This document shows, piece after piece, positions 1 through 5,913 of a stretch of 6,477 bases of DNA. The DNA is from JBGSWL01 sp041752455 (GTDB taxonomy: Bacteria; Pseudomonadota; Alphaproteobacteria; Rhizobiales; Rhizobiaceae): assembly GCA_041752455.1 (NCBI GenBank), contig JBGSWL010000065.1, positions 1 to 6,477 on the forward strand, in the 5' to 3' direction. The notes under the pieces are model-generated. The model was given only the letters and a program-made list of their open reading frames with translations. It did no database searches and had not been told where the DNA came from. Made by a program: the position numbers and the translations under genes. Position 1 is the first letter of the stretch. Each line of letters starts with the position of its first letter.

Positions 1-714
1 CATGCGGGCGCTCTGGTCGGCCCAGATGGCCGCGCGCAGGTGCAGCGCTTGCGCAGGGTCGGTGGCATCGACCGGCGCAATGTCACAGCCTTGGCGGCGG
101 GCGATGTTGATGGCACCGATATCATGCGCAAACGGTGCCCCGCGCCACTCGATCTCCAGTCTCACCGGAGCGGCCGGATCGCCCCACTGCCAGTCGCCGA
201 AATCGTAGCGGAAGCGGGACAGGTTTTGCAAAAGCCCGGCGCTGGCGCCAAGTTCGAAAACGTCAAACGGCATCGACCAACGATTCGAAAGGATCAGCAC
301 TCCCGGCAGCAAAAGCCCGGCCCTGGCGGTCTCGTTGGTTTGCGGCGGTTGGTCGAGTTCGACGGCAATCGCATCGTCATGGGCTGAAATCGCGGCGGCT
401 ATGGCAGCCGACAACTCAGCATCGCTAGCGGTGTTTGGCGGATAGACCGCAGCGAGATCCGGCGCGGTTCCTGCCAGCACGCGATAGTGCAGCGACCGCG
501 TGACACGCAGCGCCACCGCACTGGCTGTTCCGTCCGGATCGAGCGGCCATTCTGCCAGCCTTGCGCGGGTGCGACCGGCCGGCAAGGCCTCGCCTGCGAG
601 CGCTTCGCAGACCTTGGCGGTAAACGGCGAGCCGAGATCACGGCAGGCCTTGGCCTGTCGCTGCAACGACGCGATGATGGCGTCCGGCAGGGCCTGCAAG
701 CCGGTAGTCGTCAG
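1..714 (-). CDS. DUF2332 family protein, N-terminal part (3' end beyond window)
   Basis: An open frame runs without a stop from the end of grxD to base 1, giving at least 238 residues. It is recognised as DUF2332 from several blocks (numbered from the CTG at 714): QTNETARAGLLLPG at about 125-138, FELGASAGLLQNLSRFRYDF at about 153-172, and GCDIAPVDATDP at about 209-220. The glycine-rich FELGASAGL resembles motif I of SAM-binding Rossmann folds, but no activity is established that I know of. No ATG is available near the start. The candidates are CTG at 714-712, which overlaps the grxD stop as CTGA and gives MTTTGLQALPDAIIASL, or TTG at 699-697. I prefer CTG because it copies the usual ATGA coupling, though its Shine-Dalgarno is poor. 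Translation is probably coupled to grxD. The family call is firm; the start and function are not. Confidence 0.85.
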   Translation of the reverse strand, partial: MTTTGLQALPDAIIASLQRQAKACRDLGSPFTAKVCEALAGEALPAGRTRARLAEWPLDPDGTASAVALRVTRSLHYRVLAGTAPDLAAVYPPNTASDAELSAAIAAAISAHDDAIAVELDQPPQTNETARAGLLLPGVLILSNRWSMPFDVFELGASAGLLQNLSRFRYDFGDWQWGDPAAPVRLEIEWRGAPFAHDIGAINIARRQGCDIAPVDATDPAQALHLRAAIWADQSARM

Positions 715-1043
715 CTCGCCACTTTGACCGCGATGCCGTTGTCTTCCAGATGCGCCTTCAGTTCGCCCGCCTGGAACATTTCGCGAATGATGTCGCAGCC
801 GCCGACAAACTCGCCCTTGACGTAAAGCTGCGGAATCGTCGGCCAGTTGGAATAGTCCTTGATTCCTTGGCGAAGGTCCGCATCGGCAAGCACGTTGACG
901 CCCTTGTAGGGCACGCCGAGGTAGTCGAGGATCTGCACGACCTGACCCGAAAAGCCGCACTGCGGAAAGCCGGGCGTGCCCTTCATGAAAAGGACGATGT
1001 CGTTGGATTTGACTTCATTGTCGATGAATTCGTTCATGCTCAT
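711..1043 (-). CDS. grxD: Monothiol CGFS glutaredoxin (Grx4/GrxD type)
   Basis: This 110-residue protein is full length for a single-domain class II glutaredoxin. Lys21 and the CGFS site (Cys29-Ser32) bind a [2Fe-2S] cluster together with glutathione. The WPTIPQLYVKGEFVGGCD block at 67-84 holds the cis-proline (Pro71) and the GGCD glutathione-binding turn. Proteins of this type carry and transfer Fe-S clusters in the cytoplasm, often as heterodimers with BolA proteins; bolA lies 54 bases upstream on the same strand. The start at 1043 is chosen because AGGTGA at 1053-1048 lies 4 bases upstream and homologues begin with a similar MS-x-NEFI sequence. The ATG two codons later is also possible. 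The stop overlaps the likely start of the DUF2332 gene. Nothing looks damaged. Confidence 0.97.
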   Translation of the reverse strand: MSMNEFIDNEVKSNDIVLFMKGTPGFPQCGFSGQVVQILDYLGVPYKGVNVLADADLRQGIKDYSNWPTIPQLYVKGEFVGGCDIIREMFQAGELKAHLEDNGIAVKVAS

Positions 1044-1097
1044 GGGGTCACCTGTTCAAAGCCGGGTTCAAAGGCCCGGAGATTGGCTGTGGTCGTA

Positions 1098-1331
1098 TCA
1101 TTGTGGCGCTGATGTCTGCAAGGCAAGCGCATGCAGCGTCCCGCCCATATGGCCCTGAAGCGCCTCATAGACCATCTGGTGTTGCTTGACACGGCTGAGG
1201 CCGCGGAAACTCTCCGAGACAACCTCGGCAGCATAGTGGTCGCCGTCCCCGGCCAGATCGCGGATCGAGACCGTGGCATCGGGGATTGCGGCTTTGATCA
1301 TTTTCTCGATGTCATGGGCATTCATCGGCAT
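1098..1331 (-). CDS. bolA: BolA family protein, IbaG-like
   Basis: This small 77-residue protein has the class II KH-like BolA fold pattern. The loop GDGDHY (28-33) puts a histidine (His32) where BolA proteins offer a Cys or His ligand to a shared [2Fe-2S] cluster. The core FRGLSRVKQHQMVY (42-55) and the HAL motif with His67 near the C-terminus are typical. The GDG-H loop and FxGxSRVK core resemble E. coli IbaG/YrbA more than BolA itself. Its known partner is a CGFS glutaredoxin, encoded directly downstream. The ATG at 1331 is preferred over a TTG at 1349 and an ATG at 1325, because AGGAG at 1344-1340 sits 8 bases upstream of it. In relatives it follows purL; here a plus-strand gene lies between them, so it may need its own promoter. 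Confidence 0.95.
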   Translation of the reverse strand: MPMNAHDIEKMIKAAIPDATVSIRDLAGDGDHYAAEVVSESFRGLSRVKQHQMVYEALQGHMGGTLHALALQTSAPQ

Positions 1332-1339
1332 CAGGCAGG

Positions 1340-1344
1340 CTCCT
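1340..1344 (-). promoter_or_regulatory. Shine-Dalgarno of bolA
   Basis: AGGAG on the minus strand, 8 bases before the ATG at 1331. It decides the start: the TTG at 1349 lies upstream of it, and the ATG at 1325 would be 14 bases away. Confidence 0.75.
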
Positions 1345-1389
1345 GTCAAAGCGTTGGCTCAAAAAGGGGTCGCAATCGAGCATCAGCTT

Positions 1390-1409
1390 TGTCTATGTAA
1401 GCATAGACA
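1390..1409. promoter_or_regulatory. Perfect inverted repeat, candidate operator
   Basis: The sequence TGTCTATGTAAGCATAGACA has two perfect 8-base arms (1390-1397 and 1402-1409) around a 4-base spacer. It lies in the 140-base region between the divergent starts of bolA (minus strand) and the unknown plus-strand gene, about 60 bases upstream of each. That size, symmetry and place fit a binding site for a dimeric regulator. As RNA it could also form an 8-pair hairpin. No T-run follows on either strand, so it does not look like a terminator. I cannot name the regulator, and no regulator gene is in the window. Confidence 0.5.
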
Positions 1410-1458
1410 CGAGTCACAGCAAGTTCATGTTGACCGGCTGCAGCGATGCCCGGAACGC

Positions 1459-1466
1459 GAAGGTGG
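1459..1466 (+). promoter_or_regulatory. Shine-Dalgarno of the unknown plus-strand gene
   Basis: GAAGGTGG lies 5 bases before the ATG at 1472 and differs from an ideal AAGGAGG by one base. It supports that start over the upstream in-frame ATG at 1427. Confidence 0.6.
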
Positions 1467-1471
1467 TACTG

Positions 1472-2185
1472 ATGGGTTTGGACATATTGGTTGGCTCAAA
1501 AGCAATTGCGGGGCATGAATTCGAGTTTCGCAAGCTTTTCGGAGTTCTGTTTGACCGTCCTTTGCCGGATTCTGAAGAATGCAGAAGCGGTCTCTTCAAC
1601 AGTTTGCGCAAGGTTCTTGGTCTGGGTGGCCCTTCGCGCGAGCAGGCAGTCAAGCGCTTCCAAGAGATTTCGACCCCGCCATATGCGGCAATCGGTGCCC
1701 CTGTTGTGGGTGTCGACCAGCTTGCCAATGAATGGCTTGCGGTGACTTTCGCCAAGAACGAATTGGCGACCGAGGCAAGAACGATTGAAGAAGCAATTGC
1801 CGAAATGAAAGGATATTTCTCCCTCGAGGCCATGGAGGATTGCGACGGGTTTCCGGTCTACACCCATGCGTATATGGGCGAGGGTATTGATCGCACAAGC
1901 TTCCGGGGCAAGTTCCTCGAATTTTGTACGTTGGCAGACCCGACCCTTTACGAGCAAGCTTTCTTTGCTATGCTTCCCGAAGAGTTGTCCGCTTGGGCGT
2001 CAAAGCTGCGCCAGGAAGCAGACCAGCTCGCCGACAAACATGGAGTTCATCACGTGCTCGGCGACAAGAAGTTCCAAAGTGATGATGAATCCTCACCGGA
2101 GGCACAGGTTCACATCCTCGACCAATGTGCCAGATGGGCAAAATTCTGGTCAGACCGGGGTCACGGTACCGAACCCTACTATTGA
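1472..2185 (+). CDS. Uncharacterised 237-residue protein, likely acquired
   Basis: I do not recognise this family. The start at 1472 follows a good ribosome binding site and gives MGLDILVG; starting at 1427 would add 15 residues. The protein looks soluble, with no signal peptide or membrane segment, and is rich in acidic and aromatic residues. Visible blocks are PPYAAIGAPVVGVDQLANEW (69-88), a helical TIEEAIAEMKGYFSLEAMED (104-123), DRTSFRGKFLEFC (140-152), a helical LPEELSAWASKLRQEADQLA (168-187) and a C-terminal CARWAKFWSDRGHG (219-232). The MGLDI-VG opening recalls a group of bacterial hypothetical proteins starting MGLDIYVG, but this is memory and may be chance. It is the only plus-strand gene here and has lower GC (50% in three counted 60-base stretches, against 63% and 73% in two purL stretches). 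Both point to horizontal transfer. Its long uniform reading frame supports a real gene. Confidence 0.85.
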   Translation: MGLDILVGSKAIAGHEFEFRKLFGVLFDRPLPDSEECRSGLFNSLRKVLGLGGPSREQAVKRFQEISTPPYAAIGAPVVGVDQLANEWLAVTFAKNELATEARTIEEAIAEMKGYFSLEAMEDCDGFPVYTHAYMGEGIDRTSFRGKFLEFCTLADPTLYEQAFFAMLPEELSAWASKLRQEADQLADKHGVHHVLGDKKFQSDDESSPEAQVHILDQCARWAKFWSDRGHGTEPYY

Positions 2186-2245
2186 GCCTGAGCTTTCAAA
2201 CGTTCTGAGCGCAATTGATCGAAAGTTTGTTGTTTGCACAGCCAC

Positions 2246-4459
2246 TTAACGGGCCGATTTCGACATGAAGTTCGGGAACCACGTTTCGTGTTCGGCTTTC
2301 AACGTCGCGACGTCGATGGCATGGGCGTCACCCAAAGTCAGCGCGGTTCCGCCGGTCGTGCCGATCCATGGCGCAAACACACCGGATAGGTTGGCTCTTT
2401 CGTGCACGGCGTCAAGGTCGTCGCGGTTGACGGTTACCACATACCGGCCCTGATCTTCGCCGAAGAACGCCGCCACCGGATCATGATCGACCAACTGGTT
2501 GACCGTCGCGCCAATGCCGGAGGCCATCGCCATTTCGGCAATAGCCAGCGCCATGCCGCCATCGGAGCAATCGTGCACCGCGGTGGCAAGTCCGTCGGCA
2601 ATCAGGGCACGCACAAAGTCACCGACCTTGCGTTCATGCGCCAGATCGACATGCGGGGCAGGGCCTTCGATGCGGCCGAACAGGTCGCGCAGATAGATCG
2701 ACTGGCCCAAATGGGTGCCCCAACTGTCCGGCGCGCCGACCAGCAGGATGCAATCGCCTTCACCGGCAAAGCCGACCCGCGCCATTTGCGCGAAGTCTGC
2801 CAGAAGCCCGACACCGCCGATAGTCGGCGTCGGCAGGATTCCTTGTCCGTTGGTTTCGTTGTAGAGCGACACATTGCCGGAGACGATCGGGAAATCGAGC
2901 GCCCGGCATGCCTCGCCGATGCCTTCGATGGCCGTGACCAACTGGCCCATGATTTCCGGGCGTTCCGGATTGCCGAAATTGAGATTGTCGGTCGCGGCCA
3001 GCGGCAGCGCGCCGGTTGCCGTAAGGTTACGCCAGCACTCGGCGACCGCCTGCTTGCCGCCTTCGAACGGATCGGCTTCCACATAGCGCGGCGTCACGTC
3101 GGACGAGAAGGCAAGCGCCTTGGTCGCATGGCCATCGACGCGCACGACACCGGCATCGCCGCCCGGCAACTGCAGCGAATTGCCCTGGATCAGCGTGTCG
3201 TACTGCTCCCAGACCCAGCGGCGCGAGGCCTGGTTGGGCGTTGCAACCAGTTTCAACAGGGCATCGGCGACATCCATCGACGGAACCGGTCTGAGTGGCG
3301 CAGGCGCTTTCGGCGCAACCCATGGCCGGTCATATTCCGGCGCTTCATCGCCGAGTTCCTTGATCGGCAGGTTGGCGACTTCCTCGCCCTGATGCACGAC
3401 CCGGAAACGCAGATCGTCTGTCGTCTCGCCGACGATGGCAAAGTCCAGACCCCATTTGCGGAAGATCGCCGATGCCTGCGCCTCCTTTTCCGGGCGCAGC
3501 ACCATGAGCATGCGCTCCTGGCTTTCCGACAGCATCATCTCATAGGCGCTCATACGCTCTTCGCGCACCGGCACCTTGTCGAGATCGAGGATGATCCCGA
3601 GATCGCCCTTGGCGCCCATCTCGACAGCCGAGCAGGTGAGGCCCGCCGCGCCCATGTCCTGGATGGCGATGACAGCGCCGGTGGCCATCAATTCGAGGCA
3701 AGCTTCCAGCAGGCACTTTTCGGTGAACGGATCGCCGACCTGCACGGTCGGGCGTTTTTCCTCGATGGAATCATCGAACTCGGCGGACGCCATGGTCGCG
3801 CCGCCGACCCCGTCTCGACCGGTCTTGGCTCCGAGATAGACAATCGGCAGTCCGACGCCTTCGGCCTTGGAGTAGAAGATGGCGTCAGTTTTTGCGAGGC
3901 CCGCCGCAAAGGCATTGACCAGGCAATTGCCGTTGTAGCGGGCATCGAATTCCACTTCACCGCCGACGGTGGGAACACCGAACGCGTTGCCATAGCCGCC
4001 GACACCGGCAACGACCCCGGAGACGAGGTGACGTGTCTTGGCATGGTCCGGCGCGCCGAAGCGGAGCGCATTCATCGCTGCAATCGGCCGTGCGCCCATG
4101 GTGAAAACATCGCGAAGGATTCCGCCGACACCCGTCGCCGCCCCTTGGTAGGGCTCGATATAGGAGGGATGGTTGTGGCTCTCCATCTTGAAGACGACGC
4201 AGTCACCATCGCCGATATCGACAACGCCGGCATTTTCGCCCGGCCCCTGAATCACCTGCGGACCCGTGGTCGGCAATGTCTTCAGCCACTTCTTCGACGA
4301 CTTGTAGGAACAGTGCTCGTTCCACATCGCCGAAAAGATGCCGAGTTCGGTGAACGACGGCTCGCGGCCGATCAAGCCAAGGATACGCTCGTACTCGTCA
4401 GGCTTCAGGCCGTGGCTCGCCACCAGTTCGGGCGTGATGCGGATGTCATTGGGGATCAT
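2246..4459 (-). CDS. purL: Phosphoribosylformylglycinamidine synthase, large subunit PurL
   Basis: The 737-residue length matches the small (three-subunit) type of PurL. It catalyses ATP-dependent conversion of FGAR to FGAM, using ammonia delivered by PurQ. Motifs in order are WNEHCSYKSS with the likely catalytic His49, the ATP-site block KMESHNHPSYIEPYQGAATG at 91-110, GGYGNAFGVPTVGGEVEFD at 154-172, QVGDPFTEKCLLEA at 240-253, QDMGAAGL at 267-274 and MLSESQERM at 309-317. A VHDCSDGG motif lies in the C-terminal half, as expected for the second AIR-synthase-like domain. I start at the ATG at 4459 (MIPNDIRITPEL), as in rhizobial homologues; the frame is open to 4552, but the added residues do not look like PurL. 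Its Shine-Dalgarno is weak. All key motifs are intact. It faces the unknown plus-strand gene tail to tail, 60 bases away. Confidence 0.98.
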   Translation of the reverse strand: MIPNDIRITPELVASHGLKPDEYERILGLIGREPSFTELGIFSAMWNEHCSYKSSKKWLKTLPTTGPQVIQGPGENAGVVDIGDGDCVVFKMESHNHPSYIEPYQGAATGVGGILRDVFTMGARPIAAMNALRFGAPDHAKTRHLVSGVVAGVGGYGNAFGVPTVGGEVEFDARYNGNCLVNAFAAGLAKTDAIFYSKAEGVGLPIVYLGAKTGRDGVGGATMASAEFDDSIEEKRPTVQVGDPFTEKCLLEACLELMATGAVIAIQDMGAAGLTCSAVEMGAKGDLGIILDLDKVPVREERMSAYEMMLSESQERMLMVLRPEKEAQASAIFRKWGLDFAIVGETTDDLRFRVVHQGEEVANLPIKELGDEAPEYDRPWVAPKAPAPLRPVPSMDVADALLKLVATPNQASRRWVWEQYDTLIQGNSLQLPGGDAGVVRVDGHATKALAFSSDVTPRYVEADPFEGGKQAVAECWRNLTATGALPLAATDNLNFGNPERPEIMGQLVTAIEGIGEACRALDFPIVSGNVSLYNETNGQGILPTPTIGGVGLLADFAQMARVGFAGEGDCILLVGAPDSWGTHLGQSIYLRDLFGRIEGPAPHVDLAHERKVGDFVRALIADGLATAVHDCSDGGMALAIAEMAMASGIGATVNQLVDHDPVAAFFGEDQGRYVVTVNRDDLDAVHERANLSGVFAPWIGTTGGTALTLGDAHAIDVATLKAEHETWFPNFMSKSAR

Positions 4460-4564
4460 CGGATTTCGCGGTCCATGTTGCGGCGAGCAGGCCGAGCAAA
4501 GCCATAGACGAGACCGACGCGGTTCACAAACGTGCGTCTGCGTGATGCACAATTTGGCGGTAGG
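4460..4564 (-). other. Gap between the lipoprotein gene and purL
   Basis: This is the longest gap inside the purine operon (105 bases). It may hold a secondary promoter for purL. The best minus-strand match is a TTGTGA/TATGGC-like pair, too weak to call. A six-codon frame (MDREIR) ends in ATGA overlapping the purL start and could affect its translation. Confidence 0.35.
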
Positions 4565-4969
4565 TCACGCGCAACCTTTGCGCCCGGCACCCCAAGCGAG
4601 AATATCGGCATTGATTCGGCCGGCGATGCTGTCGGAAGCAAGCGGCCCAAAGGTTGCCATCCGGACCGGTGTCCCCGATGCGGTGATCACGAGCTTTGGC
4701 AGCCCCTGCGGTTTGCCGCGCTCGACAACCAGGATCCGCGGCGTGCCGACGCGGGTGTCGAGTTCCGGGACGAGGGCATAGGGCTTGAAGTCCTTGTCGC
4801 CGGATTTGATCCAGCAGGTCAGCGCCTGCTCGTTGACGCGCTGCAACGCGCTGATCGAGGAGCGTGCATCTACCGTGGCGACCAACGCTCCGCCGGCAGG
4901 CTCCTTGGTCTGGCAGGCTGCGGTGAGCAAGGTTGCTGTTGCCACAAGGGTGAGTTGAAAGATCCTCAC
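4565..4969 (-). CDS. Small predicted lipoprotein within the purine operon
   Basis: This 134-residue protein begins with a short signal peptide (MRIFQ, then a hydrophobic run) ending in LLTAAC, so Cys19 is the likely lipidated residue. Thr at the -3 position of the lipobox is slightly atypical. The mature part is small and soluble, with Cys52 and Cys133 able to form a disulfide. PELDTRVGTPRILVVERG at about 68-85 and the end DILAWGAGRKGCA are the clearest blocks. It starts with GTG at 4969, 2 bases after the purQ stop, so it is probably translated with purQ. I recall small hypothetical proteins at this place in rhizobial purine operons but know no function. A direct role in purine synthesis is doubtful, since the protein should leave the cytoplasm. 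It may be an envelope protein co-transcribed by position. Confidence 0.85.
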   Translation of the reverse strand: MRIFQLTLVATATLLTAACQTKEPAGGALVATVDARSSISALQRVNEQALTCWIKSGDKDFKPYALVPELDTRVGTPRILVVERGKPQGLPKLVITASGTPVRMATFGPLASDSIAGRINADILAWGAGRKGCA

Positions 4970-4971
4970 AG

Positions 4972-5649
4972 TCAGGCCGCCACAACCATGTCGAGCGCGC
5001 TTTCAAACAAGGCGCGGCCATCGCTGCCGCCATGGGCAGGCTCGATCAGGTTTTCCGGATGCGGCATCATGCCGAGCACATTGCCGCCTTGGTTGATGAT
5101 CCCGGCAATATCGTCGAGCGATCCGTTCGGATTGGTCCTTTCGGCATAGCGGAAGACCACACGGTTTTCACCCTTGAGCTGAGCGAGGGTTTCAGCGTCG
5201 GCAAAATAGTTGCCGTCATGGTGCGCAACCGGGCAATCGATGATCTCGCCCTGGCGGTAGCCGCTGGTGAAGGCCGTCGCCGCATTGGCAACTTCGAGCC
5301 GAACAGTCCGGCAGACGAATGTCAGACCGGCATTGCGCATCAGCGCGCCGGGCAGAAGTCCGGCCTCCAGCAGGATCTGGAAGCCGTTGCAGACACCGAG
5401 CACCTTGACGCCGCGCTGCGCTGCCTTGGCAACGGCAGTCATGACCGGCATGCGCGCGCCGATCGCGCCGCAACGCAGATAGTCGCCGAAGGAAAAGCCG
5501 CCGGGAATGATCACCAGATCGGTTCCGGCCGGCAGGTCGGTTTCGGTCTGCCAGACGGTTTGCGGCGCTCTGCCGGAGATTTTGGTGATCGCCGCGATCA
5601 TGTCGCGGTCGCGGTTCAGGCCCGGCAGCAGGATGACGGCAGTTTTCAT
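4972..5649 (-). CDS. purQ: FGAM synthase, glutaminase subunit PurQ
   Basis: This 225-residue class I glutamine amidotransferase releases ammonia from glutamine for PurL. GVCNGFQ holds the nucleophile Cys87, and MPHPEN holds His197 and Glu199, completing the triad. The N-terminal LLPGLNRDRDM and the oxyanion-region IIPGGFSFGDYLRCGA at 47-62 are typical of PurQ. The length matches the family. I start at the ATG at 5649 (MKTAVILLPG), 4 bases after the purS stop. An in-frame start 11 codons upstream, within purS, would add a tail not found in homologues. The ribosome binding site (GGATAAGG) overlaps the end of purS, so the two are probably translationally coupled. Confidence 0.98.
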   Translation of the reverse strand: MKTAVILLPGLNRDRDMIAAITKISGRAPQTVWQTETDLPAGTDLVIIPGGFSFGDYLRCGAIGARMPVMTAVAKAAQRGVKVLGVCNGFQILLEAGLLPGALMRNAGLTFVCRTVRLEVANAATAFTSGYRQGEIIDCPVAHHDGNYFADAETLAQLKGENRVVFRYAERTNPNGSLDDIAGIINQGGNVLGMMPHPENLIEPAHGGSDGRALFESALDMVVAA

Positions 5650-5653
5650 GGCC

Positions 5654-5896
5654 TTATCCAAGTTCGACGGTGTAGTTTTCAATCACCGTATTGGCCAGAA
5701 GATTGTCGCACATGGCAGTCAGCTCGGCCTCCGCACGTTTCCGGTCGGAGTGGTCAAGGACCACGTCGAACACCTTGCCTTGGCGCACAGAGCCGACATC
5801 GGCAAAGCCGAGCGCACCGAGTGCGCCCTCGATCGCCTTTCCTTGCGGATCGAGGACGCCTTTCTTCAGGGTGACGGTAATGCGGGCGTTGATCAT
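5654..5896 (-). CDS. purS: FGAM synthase, small subunit PurS
   Basis: PurS is the 80-residue structural subunit that joins PurQ to PurL and helps ammonia channelling. The LKKGVLDPQGKAI block at 10-22, VGSVRQGKVFDV at about 35-46 and the C-terminal LLANTVIENYTVEL are characteristic. The start is the ATG at 5896 (MINARITVTL), 17 bases after the purC stop, with GGAA 11 bases upstream. A longer frame reaching into purC adds only unrelated residues. Having purS beside purQ and a short purL identifies the three-subunit enzyme rather than the long fused PurL of E. coli. Confidence 0.97.
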   Translation of the reverse strand: MINARITVTLKKGVLDPQGKAIEGALGALGFADVGSVRQGKVFDVVLDHSDRKRAEAELTAMCDNLLANTVIENYTVELG

Positions 5897-5913
5897 GGCG
5901 CAGTCGTTTCCGG

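Larger units (their letters stand above)
1332..1471. other. Divergent intergenic region between bolA and the unknown plus-strand gene
   Basis: These 140 bases separate two divergent starts and should hold the promoter of the plus-strand gene and perhaps one for bolA. I see the palindrome at 1390-1409 and the ribosome binding sites of both genes, but no convincing -35/-10 pair on either strand. An in-frame ATG at 1427 could start the plus-strand gene early, but it has no good ribosome binding site. Confidence 0.5.

Noticed and set aside
399..641. Minus-strand 80-codon frame in the left part
   Set aside because: It is an alternative frame of the DUF2332 gene, whose own frame contains clear family motifs.
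1062..1079. CCGGG/CCCGG hairpin and repeated GTTCAAAG between bolA and grxD
   Set aside because: The stem is only 5 pairs with no T-run, and repeats this short are common in GC-rich DNA. It may be a minor processing site, but there is no support.
2197..2229. Hairpin between the unknown gene and purL as a terminator
   Set aside because: CAAAC-TTC pairs with GAA-GTTTG only with a mismatch and a 15-base loop. It is AT-rich and has no proper T-run.
2402..4507. Plus-strand open frame of 701 codons opposite purL
   Set aside because: It is a shadow of purL in high-GC sequence. Its translation has no recognisable motif, while the minus strand encodes complete PurL.
4460..4552. Upstream extension of purL
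   Set aside because: The extra 31 residues are rich in Arg, Cys and Ser and unlike PurL; homologues start at the MIPNDI methionine or nearby.
5032..5874. Plus-strand open frame of 280 codons opposite purQ and purS
   Set aside because: It spans two clearly coding minus-strand genes and shows no family features.
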